In this document: in pieces, positions 5,190 through 8,205 of the stretch
Layout: each line of letters starts with the position of its first letter
How positions within the stretch are numbered: position 1 is the stretch's first letter
NCBI GenBank assembly: GCA_002316795.1
Contig: DCEE01000022.1
Coordinates: 7,204-15,408 of the forward strand
Source of the DNA: Synergistaceae bacterium UBA1037
GTDB lineage: Bacteria; Synergistota; Synergistia; Synergistales; Synergistaceae
Direction of reading: 5' to 3'
DNA length: 8,205 bases
The notes under the pieces: generated by a model
Told to the model about the DNA's origin: nothing
Seen by the model: only the letters and a program-made list of their open reading frames with translations
Database searches by the model: none
Position numbers and translations under genes: made by a program

Positions 5190-7850
5190 TCAGTACCACT
5201 CTCCATATCGTTTTATGTATATTTTTTTTGTGATCTCAATCAGTATAAAATATCCCGCTAAAATAAGGATCAGCCAAGGCACGAAAGAAAGTGGCAAAGG
5301 CATCATGTCTATACCGTTTGCAAACCTCGTGAAGCCTACGAAAAGAGTTATCACTGTGACCGCTATAGTAGAAACCGAAAGAGTAACGGAAGGTTTGCTT
5401 TGGAGAAATGGAATCTTTGCAGTTCGTATCATATAGATGACCAGAACTTGTGAAACTGTGCCGAATACAAACCAACCGCTACGAAAAAGCGGAGCCAGCT
5501 CCGAAGTTTTCGCCCCTATGACCCACCACATGACAGCGAAGCACAAAATATCAAAAATCGAGCTCAAAGGACCCATGAATGCCATAAACGACTTGATAGA
5601 TTTTGTGTCCCATTTATGAGGTTTGATGATGTACTCTTCATCCACCCTGTCGAAGGGCATACCCATTTGCGCGAAGTCACAAAGCAGGTTTTGGGTCAGA
5701 AATTGCACAGGGAGCATTGGCAGGAAGGGAAGCAGAGCGCTCGCGAGCAGGACGGAAAAAATATTTCCGAAATTACCGCTTGCCGCCATTTTTATGTACT
5801 TAACTATATTGCCAAATGTTCGTCTTCCCTCAATTACGCCTTCCTCAAGTACCATGAGGTCTTTTTCAAGCAGGATTATGTCTGCAGTTTCTTTAGCTAT
5901 ATCGACCGCGCTGTCCACAGAGATTCCTACGTTCGCCTGCCTCAGCGCGAGAGCATCGTTTATTCCGTCACCCATGTAGCCAACCGTGTGTCCGGCATTC
6001 TGAAAAGCTCTGACAATACGTTCCTTTTGAAAAGGGGATAGTTTCGCAAACAAGTCACAGCTTTTTACCGCCGCAAGCAAGGCGTTCTCGTCCATGCGGT
6101 CTACCTCTCCGCCTGTGTAAAATTGAGATACATCCACACCCACTTTGCCGCACACTTTTACTGCCACGCCTTCGTTGTCACCGGTCAGTACGACGGTCCT
6201 TACTCCGTGGTCGAGAAGTGCTTTTATAGCGGCACCGGCGCTCTCTTTGGGCGGATCGAGGAAGCCCACAAATCCGATAAGCACAAGATCTTTTTCGTCG
6301 GTTACAGAAAATACTCCACTTTCGGGTACGTCATTTTTTTTCGCGACGGCAATCATTCTCAACCCTTCTCTATTATATTTTTCATAGAGTTTAATGGCTG
6401 TCTGTCTTGTTTTACCGATCAAAGGAAGAACCTTGCCCTCTATATGGATGAAGGAGGAAATGTCTATCATCTCTTCTGCCGCGCCCTTGGTTATCAGTTG
6501 ATGCTTTCCGTTTTTATCTGTCAGGACGACGCTCATTCTGCGTCTTACAAAATCAAATGGGATCTCGTCCACCTTGCAGTAGTTTTGCAATATTCCTTCC
6601 AGCCCGTTCTGTGTGGCCCTGTTGATAATAGCGAGGTCTATAATGTTTTTTAATCCTGTCTGGAATGCGCTGTTTAGGTATGCGTAGCGAAGTATTCTCG
6701 TGTCTTCTTCATCATTGAGGTTGATATATTTTTCCAGAACGATTTTATCCTCCGTCAATGTCCCGGTTTTATCCGTACAAAGAACATCCATCTCACCGAA
6801 GGTCTGGATGGAACCGAGACTTCGCACTATAACTTTGTGCTGAGACATAGTTACGGCTCCCTTGGCCAAAGTTGAGGTCATAATTACCGGGAGCATCTCG
6901 GGAGTCAACCCTACCGCGATGCTTATCGAAAACAGAAGGGCATCGCCCCAGTCCCTTTTTGTCAGCCCGTTGATAAGAAAGATGATGGGCACGATGATGA
7001 CCATCATACGAAGCAAAAGAGCGCTTACAGCCCCAACTCCTTGCTCGAAACTTGTTTTTGCCCTGATGTTTGAGATTTCTTTGGCTATTGATCCCAGATA
7101 AGTGTTGTTGCCGGTGCTTAGGATCAATCCGGTCGCGCTTCCGCTCACTATGTTAGTTCCCATAAAGCCAATATTTGAGAGATCCATAAGGTCGACTGAA
7201 GGTTCATTGTGTGGTATGGGAAATTTCTCAATGGGATGCGATTCTCCCGTCAGAGTGGATTGCGCGACAAATGTGTCCTTTGCAGTGATGAAACGAAGCT
7301 CCGCCGGAAGCATGTCTCCCGCAGAAAGTCGGACAATATCACCGGGGACTACGTCAGCAATTGGGATTTCGGTCAATTTGTCGTCCCTGTAAACATCAGC
7401 CTTGTTGGTGATCATTTCTGAAAGTTTTTCTGCCGCCGCATTTGATCGTTCTCCCTGGATGAAAACGACAAGTCCTGAGATAAAAACGAGGAAGAGTATT
7501 ATAAGAACGGTCAAGTAGTCGGGGTGCGGAGCCGCAACTACGTCAGTAAAGTAGGTTATGGCTGCTATCAAGAGAAGAATACTGTTGAAAGGATTGACTG
7601 TCGCCTCAAACAATCTGTGCAAAATCGTGTTTTTTCGTCCGGCGGTAATAATATTTGCTCCATAAAAGCTTTTTCTGGCCTCCGCTTCATCCGAGGAGAG
7701 GCCACCGATGCGGGATTCAAGGGTAGCAAGCGCTTCTTCAATCTGCATAAAGGCATATTTGCGAAGCATGGTTTCGGTATTTTGTATATTCTCAGATCTC
7801 TTTTTTTTATTAGTCTTATTGCTGAAGGCTCTCACCGGAATCATCTCCAT
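5190..7850 (-). CDS. mgtA: Magnesium-importing P-type ATPase, MgtA/MgtB type (P3B)
   Basis: This 886-residue inner-membrane pump uses ATP to bring Mg2+ into the cell. It has the full P-type order: a basic N-terminus, NPFN before membrane helix 1 (86-89), the actuator motif TGES (201-204), the helix-4 ion-site motif VGLTPEMLP (313-321), the phosphorylation site CTDKTGTLT with Asp360 (358-366), KGA (455-457), TGDN (556-559), MGDGIND (626-632), and the P3B-type C-terminal stretch with LLCDFAQMGMPFDRVD (722-737) and four more hydrophobic segments. Length is close to E. coli MgtA (898). The ATG at 7850 directly follows an in-frame TGA and has no good ribosome site. A GTG at 7835 (codon 6) has GGAG nine bases upstream and could be the true start. 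Expression is probably set by the leader ORF and terminator just upstream. The Mg2+ assignment is from family. Confidence 0.95.
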   Translation of the reverse strand: MEMIPVRAFSNKTNKKKRSENIQNTETMLRKYAFMQIEEALATLESRIGGLSSDEAEARKSFYGANIITAGRKNTILHRLFEATVNPFNSILLLIAAITYFTDVVAAPHPDYLTVLIILFLVFISGLVVFIQGERSNAAAEKLSEMITNKADVYRDDKLTEIPIADVVPGDIVRLSAGDMLPAELRFITAKDTFVAQSTLTGESHPIEKFPIPHNEPSVDLMDLSNIGFMGTNIVSGSATGLILSTGNNTYLGSIAKEISNIRAKTSFEQGVGAVSALLLRMMVIIVPIIFLINGLTKRDWGDALLFSISIAVGLTPEMLPVIMTSTLAKGAVTMSQHKVIVRSLGSIQTFGEMDVLCTDKTGTLTEDKIVLEKYINLNDEEDTRILRYAYLNSAFQTGLKNIIDLAIINRATQNGLEGILQNYCKVDEIPFDFVRRRMSVVLTDKNGKHQLITKGAAEEMIDISSFIHIEGKVLPLIGKTRQTAIKLYEKYNREGLRMIAVAKKNDVPESGVFSVTDEKDLVLIGFVGFLDPPKESAGAAIKALLDHGVRTVVLTGDNEGVAVKVCGKVGVDVSQFYTGGEVDRMDENALLAAVKSCDLFAKLSPFQKERIVRAFQNAGHTVGYMGDGINDALALRQANVGISVDSAVDIAKETADIILLEKDLMVLEEGVIEGRRTFGNIVKYIKMAASGNFGNIFSVLLASALLPFLPMLPVQFLTQNLLCDFAQMGMPFDRVDEEYIIKPHKWDTKSIKSFMAFMGPLSSIFDILCFAVMWWVIGAKTSELAPLFRSGWFVFGTVSQVLVIYMIRTAKIPFLQSKPSVTLSVSTIAVTVITLFVGFTRFANGIDMMPLPLSFVPWLILILAGYFILIEITKKIYIKRYGEWY

Positions 7851-7883
7851 TCATTTGAATTGATCCGGCGATAAGCATGCAAT

Positions 7884-7906
7884 AAAAAAGTTGCCCCGCA
7901 GGCAAC
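7884..7906 (-). terminator. Intrinsic terminator in the mgtA leader (probable attenuator)
   Basis: On the minus strand GTTGCC, a 5-base loop and GGCAAC are followed at once by six T residues and then ATT. It lies 19 bases past the stop of the small leader ORF and 33 bases before the mgtA ATG. Since no promoter fits between it and mgtA, transcription must read through it, as expected for an attenuator. Confidence 0.85.
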
Positions 7907-7925
7907 GTTTACTTACAAAGCAAGG

Positions 7926-8042
7926 TCAGGCTGACAACTCAAGACAACAGACAGCACTCCGCAAAAAAAACGCTAACCAAACGGTTCGAATTTTGACGCC
8001 GGATTTGAACGCAACAGTTCGACTTTGAGGATTGCCGTCCAT
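7926..8042 (-). CDS. Leader peptide / small protein upstream of mgtA (38 aa)
   Basis: This short ORF starts at the ATG at 8042 and ends with TGA at 7926-7928. Its ribosome site, GGGGGGTGAT at about 8046-8055, matches the extended anti-Shine-Dalgarno consensus at eight of ten bases with ideal spacing, the best such site in the window. The product begins MDGNPQSRTVAFKSGVKIRT, basic over residues 8-19, and continues with a more hydrophobic half (VWLAFFL, 21-27; AVCCLEL, 30-36) interrupted by Arg28 and Glu35, so a clean membrane helix is doubtful. Codons 25-27 contain a run of eight T. I recognise no family. Position between a promoter and a terminator ahead of mgtA suggests a regulatory leader like mgtL in enteric bacteria, though the sequence is unrelated. 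It could instead be a small protein that acts on the pump. Confidence 0.6.
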   Translation of the reverse strand: MDGNPQSRTVAFKSGVKIRTVWLAFFLRSAVCCLELSA

Positions 8043-8087
8043 CGTATCACCCCCCTTTAGATACCGATATCAGAATCATGTTATCAC

Positions 8088-8093
8088 ATTATA
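8088..8093 (-). promoter_or_regulatory. Candidate -10 box for the leader-mgtA transcript
   Basis: There is a perfect TATAAT on the minus strand, with no good -35 hexamer at the normal distance, which suggests an activated or regulated promoter. A start near 8081 would place about 39 bases ahead of the leader ORF. The near-palindrome TGTGATAACA (8079-8088) overlaps the expected start, and an inverted copy of its GTGATAA core occurs upstream at 8153-8159, so both may be operator half-sites. Confidence 0.5.
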
Positions 8094-8109
8094 AGTTTTA
8101 TTTACAGTA

Positions 8110-8205
8110 ATGAAATTCAACCATTATGGCATAACACAAAGTTCCTGGCTAAGTGATAAGAAAGTGAATGCTTTTTATGAACAAAATGGTGGATCGTACA
8201 GGAAT
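8110..8205 (+). CDS. Possible N-terminus of a TnpV-like transposon-associated protein (cut by window edge)
   Basis: A plus-strand frame is open from the ATG at 8110 to the window edge. Its last stretch reads VNAFYEQNGGSYRN (8164-8205). From memory of the family, TnpV proteins of clostridial transposons start with a short peptide ending in an EQ/EK-x-GGTY motif followed by a G-Y-LIPDL element, so this piece would fit with a start at the GTG at 8164 rather than the ATG at 8110. Neither start has a strong ribosome site. Only 14 residues support the match, the diagnostic downstream part lies outside the window, and an open frame this short is not significant by itself. It would be divergent from the mgtA leader and the only plus-strand gene here. 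Otherwise 8094-8205 shows nothing definite. Confidence 0.33.
   Translation, partial: MKFNHYGITQSSWLSDKKVNAFYEQNGGSYRN

Noticed and set aside
5616..6041. 141-codon plus-strand frame inside mgtA
   Set aside because: It lies fully antisense to well-conserved P-type ATPase sequence and has no family-like motifs or ribosome site.
6123..6653. 176-codon plus-strand frame inside mgtA
   Set aside because: It is antisense to the nucleotide-binding and phosphorylation domains, and its composition looks like a shadow frame.
7884..8093. M-box (ykoK) magnesium riboswitch upstream of mgtA
   Set aside because: The conserved core sequences I know for the M-box, such as the GGTGAGGCTCC-type segment, are absent, and the leader is occupied by a well-initiated ORF.
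1..8205. CRISPR array, rRNA genes or insertion sequence with terminal repeats
   Set aside because: No regularly spaced repeats, no rRNA-like sequence and no complete transposase were seen on either strand.

Overview
The window reads as ordinary bacterial chromosome of moderate GC content, with Shine-Dalgarno-led genes almost all on the minus strand, so the map is read from right to left. The organism cannot be fixed from this sequence. The compact acpS / NAD(P)H-hydrate repair / tsaE cluster and the AcpS style suggest an anaerobe of the Synergistota or Clostridia type. This is an impression, not a demonstrated assignment.

Right edge (about 7851-8205): the leader of a magnesium-transporter gene. 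In minus-strand order it has a perfect -10 box (8088-8093), a 38-codon small ORF with a near-ideal ribosome binding site (7926-8042), a strong intrinsic terminator (7884-7906), and then the transporter start at 7850. Only about 33 bases separate the terminator from the start codon and no promoter is visible there, so the transporter is probably controlled by attenuation through a translated leader. On the opposite strand a truncated reading frame runs off the window edge and resembles the N-terminus of transposon-associated TnpV proteins.

Middle right (4813-7850): a full-length MgtA-type P3B ATPase, then a compact GNAT-like acetyltransferase. Both genes have inverted repeats at their 3' ends that lack U-tracts. 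A single tRNA-Leu(UAG) gene with its own promoter follows (4607-4690).

Middle (3179-4512): a promoter, a YeaO-type DUF488 protein, and a DMT/EamA transporter. The last two are joined by a TAATG stop/start overlap and look translationally coupled.

Left half (1-3045): an extended -10 promoter drives an exported GH73-type glucosaminidase. It is followed closely by acpS (holo-ACP synthase), a bifunctional NAD(P)H-hydrate epimerase/dehydratase, and tsaE (t6A tRNA modification ATPase), which is cut by the window edge. The last three genes overlap or nearly abut. The cluster links cell-wall remodelling, acyl-carrier activation, cofactor repair and tRNA modification in what is probably one transcript. 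The least ordinary part of the window is the mgtA leader.
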